A stretch of DNA of 64,000 nt, taken from the NCBI GenBank assembly GCA_021234155.1, contig JAJEKV010000050.1, positions 4,824,550-4,888,549 on the forward strand. Direction: 5' to 3'. Source of the stretch: Isoetes taiwanensis (Eukaryota; Streptophyta; Lycopodiopsida; Isoetales; Isoetaceae). Made by a program: the position numbers and the translations under genes. Below are positions 45,356-57,793 of this stretch, one piece after another (the first letter of the stretch is position 1; each line of letters opens with the position of its first letter). The notes under the pieces were generated by a model. It was not told the DNA's origin and searched no databases. It saw nothing but the letters and a program-made list of their open reading frames with translations.

Positions 45356-45472
45356 GTAACTTGGGAATCAGAGGGAGAGGATAGCGATTATGCACAGTGA
45401 TCTTGTTGAGGCCTAACCAGGTGCAAAGAACCATCCTTCTTGGAAACAAAGAAGATGGCAGCTCCGGGGGGT

Positions 45473-46450
45473 TGTGACGCTCCCTACTAAATATACGGCG
45501 CCCGGCCGTACACTTCGTAGAAAATCCCCCATCCGGTCCTTCGACCGCATGGGCCCTCCGTCTATCCCGCACTTTGGAATGACCTTAGTGCGGGATGGGG
45601 ACACGAAGGTGTCTTGCGCGCCCTTCCCCTATGGGCTCCTATCCCAGTGGAAGCATAAACAACGTCAGAACTAGCAATACAACACATCATACTACCTCGA
45701 AGGGTAGCTCATCCACATATCCTAACTACAAAGAAGATAAGCATATGCCATATGAGAGCTCCTACACATGGCTCCGACTCATAAGGAGGATGACTGACTG
45801 GCTAGGCCTCAAGATAGAGCAGACCGAGTCATAACAATGGCGGGGCTGGCTATAGACAATGGCTAGGGTTGACCACTCCATCTGCCCCTCCTGTGCATAC
45901 TTTGCAGAATGAGCTAGATCGGGCTCTGACATGACTCTAGCCTTCCGGATACGCAATCTCATGGCATCACCCATCGAGACTACTTCAGGTTGCATCTCCT
46001 CGGTCCGTTGAGGCAGGAAGGGTTGCATCTCCCCTTCCCGGGGTCTAGAGGTTCCACGGGCGGCTAGAGAATCGTGGCGACACACGATTCATACCCGACT
46101 TAACCCCCCAAAACAGGAGCCAAGCTGACACTTGCAACTCCTGAGAGGCAAGGCGACACCATTGCCCCAGGAGGTGTCGGACCCATGCCCGACCCACACA
46201 AAGTGACCGACCATAGGCATAGCCCGCTATGGGATCCCTAGTAGCCACGCTCAGCAGGGATCCCCCATCCGTATTGCCTCTAGCCCCGTTGTGTAGTGCT
46301 GAGTCACATCATAGCCTCCCTAGCCCGGTGGGCTCTTATGCACAGGTCGCAATATAATAGGAACTAAGTGGTAACTAGGAGCATACTACGTAATGGCTAC
46401 TAGGTCTCTACCCCCCTTCCCAATACAAGAGGAGTAAACATGATCAACCA
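45473..46450 (+). mobile_element. Probable LTR or LTR-element insertion in chromovirus 1
   Basis: A TGTGACGCTCCC start, as in gypsy LTRs, abuts the RT frame exactly at 45473. TACGGC/GCCGTA form a short inverted repeat at 45494-45510. The following GC-rich sequence has no coding motif. The right end is unclear; about 46450, where composition turns AT-rich, is a guess. Confidence 0.4.
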
Positions 46451-47640
46451 ACATCACATAACATCATATCATGATAATCATCATAAGAACATCTTAAGCT
46501 AATCATATATATCCTATATTATAAAGTTTTAGTGTATGTCGTGAATAAAACCCTAAAACTTTCGATGGCCTAGATTTCACTTAAATTTTTGGACGGTCCT
46601 TGATTTTGTTAGGGTTGCTCATTTAGGGTTTATGCCTTTTTCCTCCTTGCAGACCATCGAACCCTAGCGAATCCGGCACATGATCTAGGAGAAATCAACC
46701 ACCGTTGCCTCTTGAGTATGGTTTCCTTTGCCTAACCTTCTTATTTCAGTTTCTGGAAGAGAAGGATAGCTTGATACAACCAAACCTAGCGAATCCGGCA
46801 CATGATCTAGCTGCTTAGCTGTTTTTGAAGCTGCTTAGTTGAAGTGCTTCCTTACCTCTACATTATATGCTAAGAAGGCCAAAAGAGTCGGTGGTCCTCA
46901 AGTTCGTGAATAAAACCCTAAAACTTTCGATGGCTAGATTTCACTTAAAATATCCAAGGTTGCTAAGAAGGCCAAAAGAGTCCGGTGTCCTCAAGTTCGG
47001 AAGGAATCGTGATGTCCCGGACATGATCTTCAACCAACGGAAAACTCCTCCCTAGGTAAATACAATGCTCTTTGGATGCAAAGATCCTCTCCTAGGTGAA
47101 TGCCCGATCTGATTTCGGCCCCCGGATATTCTTTGTCCGCAATCCTAATAGTGCTATCAAATATCTAATGGTATTGCCGTATTGATCTCATAGATTTCCA
47201 TGGCTTTGGCATTCTTAGGAGCTGATTTGAAATGGATGCCATTGTTTCTTTTACGCAATTTAAATGCCTCTGCGAAGCTCGCATTTATTTTGAGCATCGG
47301 AAAGGCGAGATATCATTTGAACGTAATGGTTGTATTCCTTTACAACAGTTTAGGACACCAGACTCATCATGCCATGAAAGCCCAAACAGGTGCCTTTGAA
47401 TAGAATCGGCAAAAATGGAGGTTCTGGCACAAGAATACTTTGCCGCAGTCGTGATTGAGCTCGCTTCCCTCAGTTATGTAGTCTCGGAGTCGGCCATGTT
47501 GTACAAATCTCTGTTGCTATGGCACCCGACCTCTTACAGAAGTAGCGGGCAACCATCTCGCCATAGATCAGACGCTTTTGATCGTTCGACCTAGGTCCTA
47601 CATAGATTCACCTCCTTGCAAGTTTGTGATTATATAGAAC
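46451..47640. repeat. Non-coding region with local duplications
   Basis: GTGAATAAAACCCTAAAACT through the following CGATGG and GATTTCACTTAAA occurs at about 46541 and 46905. GCTAAGAAGGCCAAAAGAGT occurs at about 46869 and 46961. GCGAATCCGGCACATGATCT occurs at about 46668 and 46791. No gene is seen apart from a 62-codon frame made of these repeats. Confidence 0.55.
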
Positions 47641-47752
47641 CAATTTGGAGGAATTCAGAAGTGGTTCTTGGTGTTGCGGGCTTGGTAGGCTGCTATTTTA
47701 TACTGTTCTCTTGATTTTTGTTGGGGTTACTAATATTAATGCAAATTTCAGG

Positions 47753-47960
47753 GTTGTTGGCGAGTTTTGGAAGCTTTTTTTTGCTACAGCTGTTGGCACT
47801 TGGTAAGAAGTCCTAGATTCTGTTTGTTTGTGATATATTTGTCGTAAATTTTTTATTTACATGCAGAGAGGCTAATCATATTTTCTCAGGTGCTTTGGAG
47901 CTGAATCAAAACGCATTTTTGGATCGCAAAGATGCGCAATCCATCTTGAAACATTCGTTG
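47753..47960 (+). other. Pair of candidate exons (unknown gene)
   Basis: A segment at 47753-47803 is bounded by TTTCAG and GTAAGAAG. A second at about 47890-47960 is bounded by TTTCTCAG and GTGAGAAA. Joined, one frame reads GLLASFGSFFLLQLLALG, a hydrophobic signal-like stretch, then ALELNQNAFLDRKDAQ and SILKHS. No start codon or further exons were found. It may be a real small gene or coincidence. Confidence 0.25.
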
Positions 47961-49080
47961 GTGAGAAATGCTGGATTTCTTTCATCATGCAGCTTTGCAT
48001 TTGTAAGGAAAGAAGTGAAACTAAGTCATTACAGAAAGACATTTAGCTGTATTGTTCTCAGAAACATGGAGTAGTGCCACTGCGCTTATTCTGGATATAA
48101 GGCAAGTGAATGCTTGAGCATGGCTACTTGAAAGTATGAGTTCTTTTTAGGAGACACAGAGCTCTTGCTGCAACTTTCAATGAAACAAGGACATGTATTG
48201 AGGCATATGAATTGACTGATGAGCTCTGCAGTCTACTTTATGTTGTAGCCAATGCCTTTAGGCAAATAAAGCTCATGCATTGCTTCTGATAGTTGAATGG
48301 GTTGCTTTTGATAGGTTGAATAGGTTATCAGGACTATTTTATCAAATTGTTTATTTTGAGCAAAGCCAGTCGTATTTCTTGCAAGGCATATAAATCAAGG
48401 CATATAAATTGATGAGTTAGATATATAAAAAGAGACCTATCCACATAGCTAACTTAAGCATCATGTCTGTTGGAAAGGGAGAATTACTGAATGAATGTAG
48501 AATTTCACATTGACTGCAATGTCTGGGATTGAAGTAAAATTACCTGAAACTTTCCAAACAAGCACATCTTTCATAATTGCGCTGCATATGAATCTCCAAT
48601 ATCTATTGGAAAGCTATGACATTATTGAAGAGATAAAACCAAGGATAATTAGGTTTTAGGTTTCACATTTAGGTTTCTCATTTTGAATGCAAAGATCTCT
48701 TTCCTATTGTTTCTACCAATGTTCTAATGTGTAATTATTTCATGTCAACTTGCTATCTTCATGGAATATAAAAAACTCCAATTGTTGCTCTTAACATGGC
48801 AATGTTTGCAATTATAAGAAGTAGCTTTATTATACATTGTCTTGCATGGATATTTCATGATTTATTGCATTGTAATAATAATAATGATCACACTCAACTT
48901 CTTACCATCTCAATTAGACTAACATAAATGCACCAGTATAAAGGCATGGCAAATAGACAAATAAAGAATGTGAAGTTGGTCTGCAAATTCAGATTTATAA
49001 TGTTGCAAAAACTGACCTGTTAGGGTGTCTCATCATTCCCTTGAACATTGTTTACACGTTTTTAACTTATGCCCAGCAAT
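47961..49080. other. No recognisable gene
   Basis: AT-rich intergenic or intronic DNA with short frames only. Confidence 0.4.
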
Positions 49081-49129
49081 GCTGGGCACCTTTACTAGTC
49101 TAACTTATAGTTAGGGTTTCTTGATTAGG

Positions 49130-49692
49130 GTTCAAGATGTTGAATAAGGGTTCCCGGGTGGCTCTACTCTAGATACAAACTAATCCATCTGGAGTACTAA
49201 CTTCCAGATGATCTACCAAGAGCACTACTCTACATACCTACTCCAGAAGCACTCCCTCCCAATCATGGCGTCTTCATAGTCTTCGAATTGGTCGAAGTTG
49301 CGCTTGCTCCAACATCGAATCCACACTTCGGGGGCTGCTACACTAGACTATGCCACAGCAAACGGTGCTCGAAACGAAGTTTCGAGTGCGTAGATGGGTC
49401 TCAGGTGCTAGGGTCAGGAAAAGAGGTTTAGGGTTAGGGTTTAGGCTAATATAAGTTAGGGTCCACATGGGATGCCACGTGGCACCAATGGGGTGGGGCC
49501 GTGTGGCGGTTGCCAATAGGATGAGGCCATGTGGAAATGGGCCTTATCCTAAGGTTATCTAAGTTAAGCCTTTAACTTAGATGTGCACCCATTGCCACTT
49601 CCTAAGGTATATAAGGCTACAAGGGTAGACTTGTATAGTGACGGGTCCAGGAATATACGTATTTATGGCGTATATTCCCCTGGAACGTCACA
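49130..49692 (-). repeat. 3' LTR of chromovirus 2 (left limit approximate)
   Basis: On the minus strand the LTR starts TGTGACGTTCC at 49692, right after the polypurine tract AAGGGGGGAGAA (49693-49704). Two 21-22-base inverted arms (49639-49659 and 49669-49690) with a 9-base spacer occupy its first 55 bases. Short TTTAGGG/TTAGGG repeats occur at 49424-49462. The far end was not determined. Confidence 0.55.
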
Positions 49693-49705
49693 TTCTCCCC
49701 CCTTA

Positions 49706-50597
49706 GGATAATGCTGTCCTCAGCATTACGCTACGGTGACTACACTACACGCTCCTGCAAAACAAGATGCATACAACTTCTATTATTCAATTAACATATA
49801 GTATAGGCTATATTTATACCTATACAAAATTATATAGCCTTAACAATAGAAATGCTATAGTAAGTCAAAACATTATCACATAATCATTATTAGAGTTCAT
49901 AATTTAAGTCTAAATTATGGCTCCCCTCCTCCACGTAATGCGCTCCCGTCGGTGCTCCCCTATGCTCGCCCTGCACGAGTAGCACATTACGTTAGTTTAG
50001 TTAATAATTGTGGTTTTAGGGGACCACCCCCCTTACCTACCTCCTTGAGCCAAACTACTAGCTCAAGGTTACCCTACTACCTTGCACCCGATCATGGCCT
50101 CATAAGGATTTGAGCTTAAGGAACATTTAAGATGCTCCTATCATTGCCCATGATCAAGTGCTACCTTGTACTCGATTACCCGTTGTCGAATACTCCCCAG
50201 TTGCGTCATGCCCCGAGGTTTCAAGCTAGGGAACGTCTCACGATCCCATCATCGCGCATGATCACTTAAACCTCACCATGACCCCCCTATGGTCAGGTGC
50301 GCGTGCCCCGCGTCATGGCATATAGAGCATCCGACAGATGTCCCATCATCGCCCACCATGCCTTACTTCCTCTCTCCATGACCCTACTAGTCATGCGCAC
50401 CTCTTGGTGTGTATTGGCCTAGAGAATGCCTTAAAGGCGTATCCCATCATCGCCTACACATTCCAAGATTCTGGCACATGCACTCTACTAGCTAGAGTAC
50501 ATATGCCAGCGCTAAGGCTAACTAAGAAACATACTAAGCTAACCACCTGGCAAGTCGGCGTCGACAAGCTCAGAGACGACTCGCGTATCAAACTCCT
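49706..50597. other. 3' non-coding part of chromovirus 2
   Basis: About 0.9 kb lies between the end of pol and the polypurine tract. It contains no recognisable frame on the minus strand. Confidence 0.45.
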
Positions 50598-52981
50598 TCA
50601 TGAAGTCGGGTATTGCTTCTCCAAATCCTGCTTCAATACCCATGTCGCGTCTTCCACGGGCAAGTGTTTCCACTTGACCAAGTACTGGAGGAACTGAGAC
50701 CTCCTAGTCTTCTTTAATGACTTATCAAGAAGCAATTCAGGCACAATTTTAACTTGATCCTCCGTCATTTCCAACAAAGTTGGAGTATCTAAAACCTCAT
50801 CAGGGTTAGGACCGTGCCTTTTCAATAAACTCACATGGAAGACCTTGTGGACTTTGAGGTGCGTCGGGAGATCCAACTTGTAGGCTTGAGAGCCTACTTT
50901 CTCCAAAATCTTAAAGGGCCCGGCCCACCTAGGGGCAAGCTTCTTGCAATTCCCTATGCGAATCTTATCTTGCTTCACCTTGATCTTCAACCACACTTTG
51001 TCACCCACCTTGAACGCCCTTACGGTCCTGTGCCTGTCGGCTACACTCTTCTGCCGACTTCTTGCTGCTAGATATCCCCTTACCTCTTCAACCAGCTGCT
51101 GCATATCTGATAGCATCTGCTGGGATACTTCTACCTTTGACACATGATTGTGCCAAGTGTCGGGGGTTAGGCACTGGCACCCATAATTGATCATGAAGGG
51201 AGACATTTGCGATGATTCCTGCTTCGTACTATTGTAGACGAACTCTACCAAGTGGATGAAATCATCCCACTTGGATTGCTTGTTCCAAACATAGCTTCTG
51301 AGCATATATTCGATGATGCGATTCATCCGCTCCGTCTGGCCATCCGTCTGAGGATGGTAGGCCGTGCTCATCGAGAGCTTGGTCTGAATCGTGGCAAATA
51401 AATCTGCCAGAATGCACTCATGAACTTAGAATCCCTATCTGAGATTATCTCTTGAGACATGCCATGGAGTCTAAAAATCTCCTTTACAAATAGAACGACA
51501 GTGTCTAAGGCTGTGTCTGTAGTTTTGCAAGGCACGAAGTGTGCCATCTTAGATAATTTATCTACGACCACCATTAGTGCATCTTTGCCTCAAAGAGTCC
51601 TAGGAAGTCCTGTAATAAAATCCATGCTTATTACTTCCCACTTTGTATTCGGCACTGTCAAAGGTTCCAAAGCTCCCAGAATTCGAAGCTGCTCTGCCTT
51701 GGTCTGCTGGCACAACTGACATTCCCGGATGTATCTGGCTATCTGTTTCTTCATTCCCGGCCAGAAATAGCTACTCCTTATCTTGAAATACATATTCATA
51801 AACCCTGCGTGCCCGGCTATTGGGCTGTTGTGTGTGTCATGAAGAATTAACTTCCTTACTCCTGATGATTCCGGCACATACAACTTATTTTTGTGGTACA
51901 ACAGGTTGCCTTCCTTCCTATTATGTTTGAAGGCCTCCCGTTCCTTATCTGTTCTTGCCTTCCTAGAGAGGCTTACCCATACCTCCTTGAAATCACCATC
52001 TGATGGCAATGTCTCCTCAATTTTCTTGCCATACTCACTCGAAAGAGTTGATATAGCATTACAATGCTCCTCCACCTCCTTTGCCTTAGATTGAGGAGTG
52101 ATTGGGTGAAAAGATACTGGAGGCTCTGGTGATCAGTATCTAACTGAAACTTCCTCCCCAGCAAATAATGCCTCCAAATTCTTAATGCCCTAACAATGGC
52201 CAATAGCTCCTGATCATGGGTTGGGTAGCGTTGCTCCGTATCGCTCATCTTCTTCGAGTCGTAGGCGACTACCCTTCCTTCTTGCATCAAAACTGCATCT
52301 GTTGCTATCTTGCTCGCATCCGTGGCCACTAGCTTATCTTTGCTCGGATCTGGAAGGACGAGGACTGGAGCTGTCGTTAGAGCCTCTTTGAGCTTTTCAA
52401 AGGAGGTTTGAACATTCTCAAGCCAAAGCTTTGCCCAATCCTTTATCTTCTTATTCTTGGTGAAGTCCGATAAAGAGAGCCCACCTACGAAGTCCTTCAC
52501 GAACTTCCTATAGTATCCTGCCAGACCGAGAAAACTTCTCACTTCTGCCACGTTCCTTGGAGCTGGCCAATCAACTATTGCTTCAATCTTTGATGGATCT
52601 GTAGAAATCCCTTCGGCTGTTACCACGTGCCCCAAATACTCCACTCGACCTGTTGCAAAGTGGCATTTGGAGAGCTTCCCATACAACCGATGACGCCTTA
52701 GCTTTTCCAACACTCTTCTCAAATGCTGACAATGCTCTTCGATGGACTTGCTGTAGACTAGGATGTCGTCGAAGAATACAATGACAAACTCGTCTACGAA
52801 CTCCTGAAGATGTCATTCATGAGACGCATGAAAGTTGTCGGGGCACTCGATAAACCAAAAGGCATTACCGTAAATTCGAAGTGCCCATACCGCGTTCTGA
52901 AGGTGGTCTTATGGATATCTTCTTCCTTTATCCTTATTTGGTAGTAACCTGACCTTAAGTCAATCTTAGAGAAAACTTTCT
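50598..52981 (-). pseudogene. Chromovirus 2 pol (RT, RNase H, integrase, chromodomain)
   Basis: RT begins abruptly at [16 protein letters not shown], has the FFDDILVYS motif and loses one base near 52797. RNase H follows with an intact TDASK, Glu and TDHQSL. Integrase has an intact HHCC zinc site (HDTHNSPIAGHAGF and CQLCQQ), first Asp in MDFITG, an in-frame TGA at about 51587, second Asp in SDRDSKF, and Glu in QTDGQTERMN after a frameshift. A chromodomain-like LQYLVKWKHLPVEDATWV ends the protein. Key residues survive, so inactivation looks recent. The 5' part is lost at 52981. Confidence 0.85.
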
Positions 52982-52984
52982 CTC

Positions 52985-53000
52985 TTTTTTTTTTTTTTTT
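52985..53000 (-). repeat. Poly(A) tract (minus strand) at truncated RT edge
   Basis: Sixteen T on the plus strand, followed by ATTATTATT, lie exactly where the chromovirus 2 RT frame stops. Read on the minus strand this is a poly(A) end of some sequence lying at higher coordinates. Confidence 0.5.
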
Positions 53001-56000
53001 ATTATTATTGGGAATAATGTGGAATGCAAATGATATGTTGTAGTTGGAACTTGACTGCAAGCAGGAAAAGGATAATTCGAGGCATAATGGATACAATGGT
53101 TGGACATAAGGTCATAGTTGGAGTGCATGGGGGAATGGCAATAAGAATTTCCTACAGCATTGACCATATGAGCAAAGTTAGGAGAATATTATGAGGCAGA
53201 TATACATGGCAAAATATGGGCACTGGTTGCAAAGTGATGCAAAGGGGATTTTCCAGAATTTCATGGAAGGTTTCAAATGTGTGTTGACATGGCACTTGAT
53301 TAACATAGGGTAGATGTGGAAAATAAAGGATAAAGGATGAGCCAAAAATTATCAGACGATGATGGCAAAATACGGAGTCAACATGGCATGACAGATGACC
53401 TATTTAGGGCAAAACTAGAGCATGTTTCCCAATTGTGATGGACATAACTTGTCTCTTACGTAAGATTTAAAGTTATTTGACAGGTAGTAGCAAGTGCAAT
53501 GCGGCAGCATGCAATGTGGAAAAAAAACCATTGCATTACTAATTTCCACCTTGAGGAAGTTTATTTGACTTGTCACACCTGTGTCAGTTATGAAAAAGTG
53601 GCAAATATGGCTACATATAACGGACTGGCTTTAGCCGTACTACAGCACAATCTTACACCTTTGACCATTTTTTTATTAGGCCAGACTGGGCATTCTGCAC
53701 CTCCAGTATCAGCAATTGTTGCACAATTGCAGGGATGTTAGTTCAAAAAGTTCAATGCAAGCAAAAGCATATCTGGTAACCATTACCTTTCTTGATATTG
53801 CCAATATTTATGGCCCGTGGCAAATGGTTATTACCTTTCTTGATATTGCCACTATTATGGCCCGTGGCAAATGATTATCTTGTGTAAAAGAATGAAGTAT
53901 GGCTAAAAACATGGTTGTATGGTTGGTATGTTCTTTAATGGAAGTTAAAGGCTTGCAAAGGTGCAAAATCCCGAAATACCATGCTTATATACTGTTTCTA
54001 ACCCTAAAATTTTGCATGCGTTCCTTTACCGAATTTGCAAGAACTATGATGCCCATGGACTGCCGCAGATCTGCAGCTTATTTGTCTTCTACCTGCTGGT
54101 TTTTTTGTCTCGGCCGGCAAAGATCTAAACATGTTCCACAAGGAAAAGCATCGGAAAAAAAGCCGTATCTGCTAAGAGGTGCAATGGCGATCAACTCCAC
54201 AGAACCGTGGTACCCCTGAAGCAAATGTGGATCCAACTCTGGCGATTCCAACTCTGGCATAGCTTCACAAGGCATTCGCTCTCTACATCAAGCTCACCAG
54301 GTTTGGAAGCTTTACATACATCAATTGCATTTCAGTATGATTCTATCTTAATATGGCTAGAACTTATAGATCTACAAAGCAGATGTAGATCCCATTATTC
54401 ACTGGCATACTTGACTACTATGAGGATTATGTTATACCTAGTTGGATAGCAGGGCGCCCTAAAGTTCAGATCTACAAATTCTGATTTGTCTTGAACTTTT
54501 GTTTCATTAAATATTGAATAATGATGAACTCTAGATTATGAGTGTTTTACTAATCCAAGCAAAGGTTGAACAGAAGAATAAGGTAATTAATGAGATAACA
54601 AATCGCTACATTGAGATGCATTGACATCAAAGGCTTGTTGCACTGAATAATGAAGGATTAGTATAGGCTGCATTTTGTGAGCACTTGCAAGGCTGTTAAG
54701 TTCTGATTGCCTTTCATTGTTCTGATCATAAGAAAGATGTGCAAGCTAGATATAGATATCTTACTGACCATGCAGCAAATGACTGCTACAGATTCAATAG
54801 GGCATAGTTTATGTAAACTTTGAAGTGGGAATCTAGCTCTAAAATACTACTTCGAAATTGAATAAAGAGTTCTACACAACAGACTTTGCTCTTTCATCCA
54901 GTAGGCTTTCAAAGTGGTATTTGAATTCATAGCACAGTCCGTACAAAAATGTTTGGTACCATTAGCAAGAAGTTACAGGTTGGAAATGTCAGGAGATAAG
55001 CTGAACTCTGCAATATTTTGTACGCAAATTCTAGATCTGGAGTTGGTTCTTGTTCTGTTTGACTTTTTGCATATCCAAAGGGTGCAAATCTAGCCTAGGG
55101 TGTTTGTAAAGGAATATGCGCACTAGCTGGCTAATACCTTAGGACTCTTTTATTGCTAAAGTGCTCTTAATAGGAAACACAGTTGTGGCCACTTTGGTAT
55201 GGGGCAGTCACTATTTGGATCTCTTTTGGGTCTGATCTTGCTGATAATGATTTCATATCTAAGAGCAGTGTCAAGAAACGGGATTCCTTACCTTCTCATA
55301 TATGTGGAAACAATCTCTTTATAGCATGCATGCTAGGTATAATGATTGCATGCAGATCTTTTATTTAGAGCAGACCTCATGACAATTGTGGGGTACGAAG
55401 AGTGAAGATTCCTGACATTGTTATAAGCTGGTTGAGAAGCATTTAATAAGTATTAAGCATGCATACTGATAAAGGTTGCATGTAGGCTAATCTTTTAGGA
55501 CATAGTCATTTTCACATTCTCTGCATGATAAATTATCAGTCTATTGTGTTTGTGTTACATGCAAGGTGAAGGGCGATAAGCCCAAGGAATCCGTAGCTTA
55601 CCTGTTAGTGACTTAGGCTCTTACCCTTCTTAGGCTAACTGTCCTCTGGTTTCACTGCAGGTAATGGGATTTCTTGCTCCTGTGTATGTTTCCCATTCAT
55701 TCAAGTTGGAGAAGCTACATGACATGATGACTTTGAGGTCACATTTTGGACAAGGCTATTGAGCTGTTGAAAGACAAGGGAAATTCTATCTTATGTCATT
55801 TTTTAGTCAATGCTGAATTCTTTTAAGGGTTAATATGATGTATTGAACAAGAACATTAATTGAATTGACAAAGAGGAAATCATTATTTCTGAAGAGAATC
55901 TGGTAGTTTCTTTTGATAAATGTTTAACCATTTTTAAGGCTTAAGTCAAAATTTACACCTGTTTTGTCTTAAGGCTGCATATTGGCCAGAAGTGGTCTTT

Positions 56001-56042
56001 GCAAAAGTCCATGGAAGGTAAAAGTCTGTTGAACAGATTTTA

Positions 56043-56047
<5 letters not shown>
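53001..56047. other. Gene-poor DNA
   Basis: No gene is recognised. A tandem pair of about 46 bases (TTACCTTTCTTGATATTGCC with TTATGGCCCGTGGCAAATG) lies at about 53783-53873. The whole may include a poly(A)-tailed retroposed sequence ending at 53000. Confidence 0.4.
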
Positions 56048-56082
<35 letters not shown>

Positions 56083-56660
56083 TAAGATATATATTTATAT
56101 TTAAAATGTAGAAAAACTTATGAACAACAGGACCCCTCTAGAGGGTGAGTAGACCAGTGAGATTGCTCGTGGGAGGCAGTACACATGTACTACAGAGAGC
56201 AACTCCTCATCTTCTCCACTTATAGGGTACTATGAGGGAAAAAAAACCCTTTCTTCTCCTAGGAGCGGGTACTATAGGGAGAGGCAACTCCTTTCCAGTG
56301 ACAGATCCCCTTAGCAATTCTTAGTCCTAGCTTCCTGAACAAGTAGAGAATCAGAGCCCCGACCAGTAACAAATATATCTTCAGAATTATCTTACTCCTG
56401 GAGAGGTAGAGACTAAACCCCTACCAGTGGCAACTTCCTCTTCAGAACTATCCTTATCCGCCCAATGGCACTTAAAAAAGGAGTAGAACCCCACCAAGGT
56501 CCCTAATCTATCAAGCCCCTTGTTGTAATTCATACCTTTGCTTCTGTGGTGTGATAGCGCCATCAGAGCAACTTCCAAATTGAAGGAGTTTTTTAGCTTC
56601 AAGATAGAAACCTCCTGACCACCCAAAGTAACACCACACCGATGTTTCCAGATCACCCAG
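56048..56660 (-). mobile_element. L1-like LINE 3' end with poly(A) tail
   Basis: A 30-base T run (56048-56077) on the plus strand is the poly(A) tail of a minus-strand element. Upstream in that strand a frame (56387-56710) begins within TFWVIWKHRCGVTLGG, the C-terminal block of plant L1-type ORF2 proteins, and continues about 80 codons. The 5' end stops at an LTR-like TGTGACGTTCC (56663). TAAAAGG occurs directly before the tail (56041-56047) and at 56764-56770, a possible target duplication. Confidence 0.65.
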
Positions 56661-56662
56661 AA

Positions 56663-57277
56663 TGTGACGTTCCACGTATTTATACGGTATACGTATAAAT
56701 ATAATGACACGCGACCCAGTAAGGATACGCCACCATGGGGTATTTTAACCTAGGGGGTTGACCTAAAAGGGATTAATTTAGCTATGCTAAATTAATTATT
56801 AACCTATAATTAAGGAAATAGTATTTAATTAACTCAATTAAGTTAATTGATTACTTAGGAAGGTGCCACCTGGCCAAATTCGATTGGCCAGCATGGGAAT
56901 GCTAACTTGGGGTATCAACATGGAACCCTCATCCCATTTGACCCCAAAATCGAGCCAAGAGGAGGAGCAGCTGAGCGCCCAAGTTGCTGAAGCTGTGCTA
57001 AACACCCAAGTTGCTGAAACTATTGCCAAGCACCCAAGTCTTAGAAGATGGAGGCACCCCATGATAACGGATCAAGTCGAAACTCGGGTTAGTAGATAAT
57101 CTAGTTTGACATCTCTAAGGCTAGCGCGTCAGTCAAGTTCTCTGAGTCTTCTCTGGTTGTTCTTGCTTAGGATTAACCCTTCTTTGATAGTTAGTGTTTG
57201 GGGTCTGGGTTCGGGAACGCCTGCAAGACAGCCCTCTGTGAGGACCCTTGGATCTAACAGGAGAATCCGGGGGACTA
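56663..57277 (+). repeat. LTR-like sequence
   Basis: It starts TGTGACGTTCC like the LTR at 49692. ATTTATACG and CGTATAAAT (56678-56686, 56692-56700) form an inverted repeat near the start. The rest has no coding motif. The right end is not determined; the next element starts at 57278. Confidence 0.35.
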
Positions 57278-57793
57278 TGTCACGCGGGATTTGCAAGAAA
57301 AGAACAAGAAGAAGAAAACAGAACAAAGAGAACAATGAGAGGAAAATGATAAGCTTCCTTGATATCAATGATGAACATACATGAGCTCTCACAATCGAGA
57401 GAAGACTGAAGAGAGACAAGACTCAAAACTCATCTAAAACTCATGTGCTAGCTCTACTCATATATATAGTACAATGGCCTTTGGCCCAATATAGACACTG
57501 GACCGATCTCGGTGCGACTCACGGAAGGAGGCCCCGATTTTGCAGGAATGTTGGCGGTGCCTCTTGAAGTGCCTAGAATCGCCGACGCTGACGCTGGCGG
57601 GGTGGCGGGTCACGTCACTTGTCCGAGCGGCGCCTCTTGTTGACCGGACGCAGCTTTGATCGCGTGGTGGGTCCTGGCTTGGTCTTCTCACCGGGCCTTG
57701 GACGACTGACCCGTGCCTGTCTGTGGATCCTTGAGCTTGACTTGGTCCGCCGTATGCATGAATAGTCCTGTACCAGGAGGCACAGGACTAACA
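57278..57793 (-). repeat. 3' LTR of gypsy element 3
   Basis: On the minus strand the LTR begins TGTTAGTCCTGTG at 57793 directly after a polypurine tract (GGTGGGGGGG, 57794-57803). It ends GCGTGACA at 57278, about 516 bases. A TATATATAG box lies at about 57459-57470. A perfect inverted repeat AGTCCTGT/ACAGGACT (57764-57771, 57782-57789) lies at the start of U3, as in the other LTRs here. Confidence 0.6.

Larger units (their letters stand above)
43019..45472 (-). mobile_element. Ty3/gypsy chromovirus 1, internal region (5' truncated)
   Basis: Pol domains run on the minus strand from reverse transcriptase (45472 downward) through RNase H and integrase to a C-terminal chromodomain, then the polypurine tract and LTR. 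Gag and protease are missing: the RT frame is cut at 45472/45473, where an LTR-like sequence beginning TGTGACG starts. Confidence 0.85.

Noticed and set aside
49639-49690. Rho-independent terminator
   Set aside because: The hairpin lies at the start of a eukaryotic LTR and lacks the usual context; bacterial terminators are not expected here.
50338-50697. 119-codon plus-strand frame
   Set aside because: It covers the 3' non-coding part and the start of the chromovirus 2 integrase antisense strand; no homology recognised.
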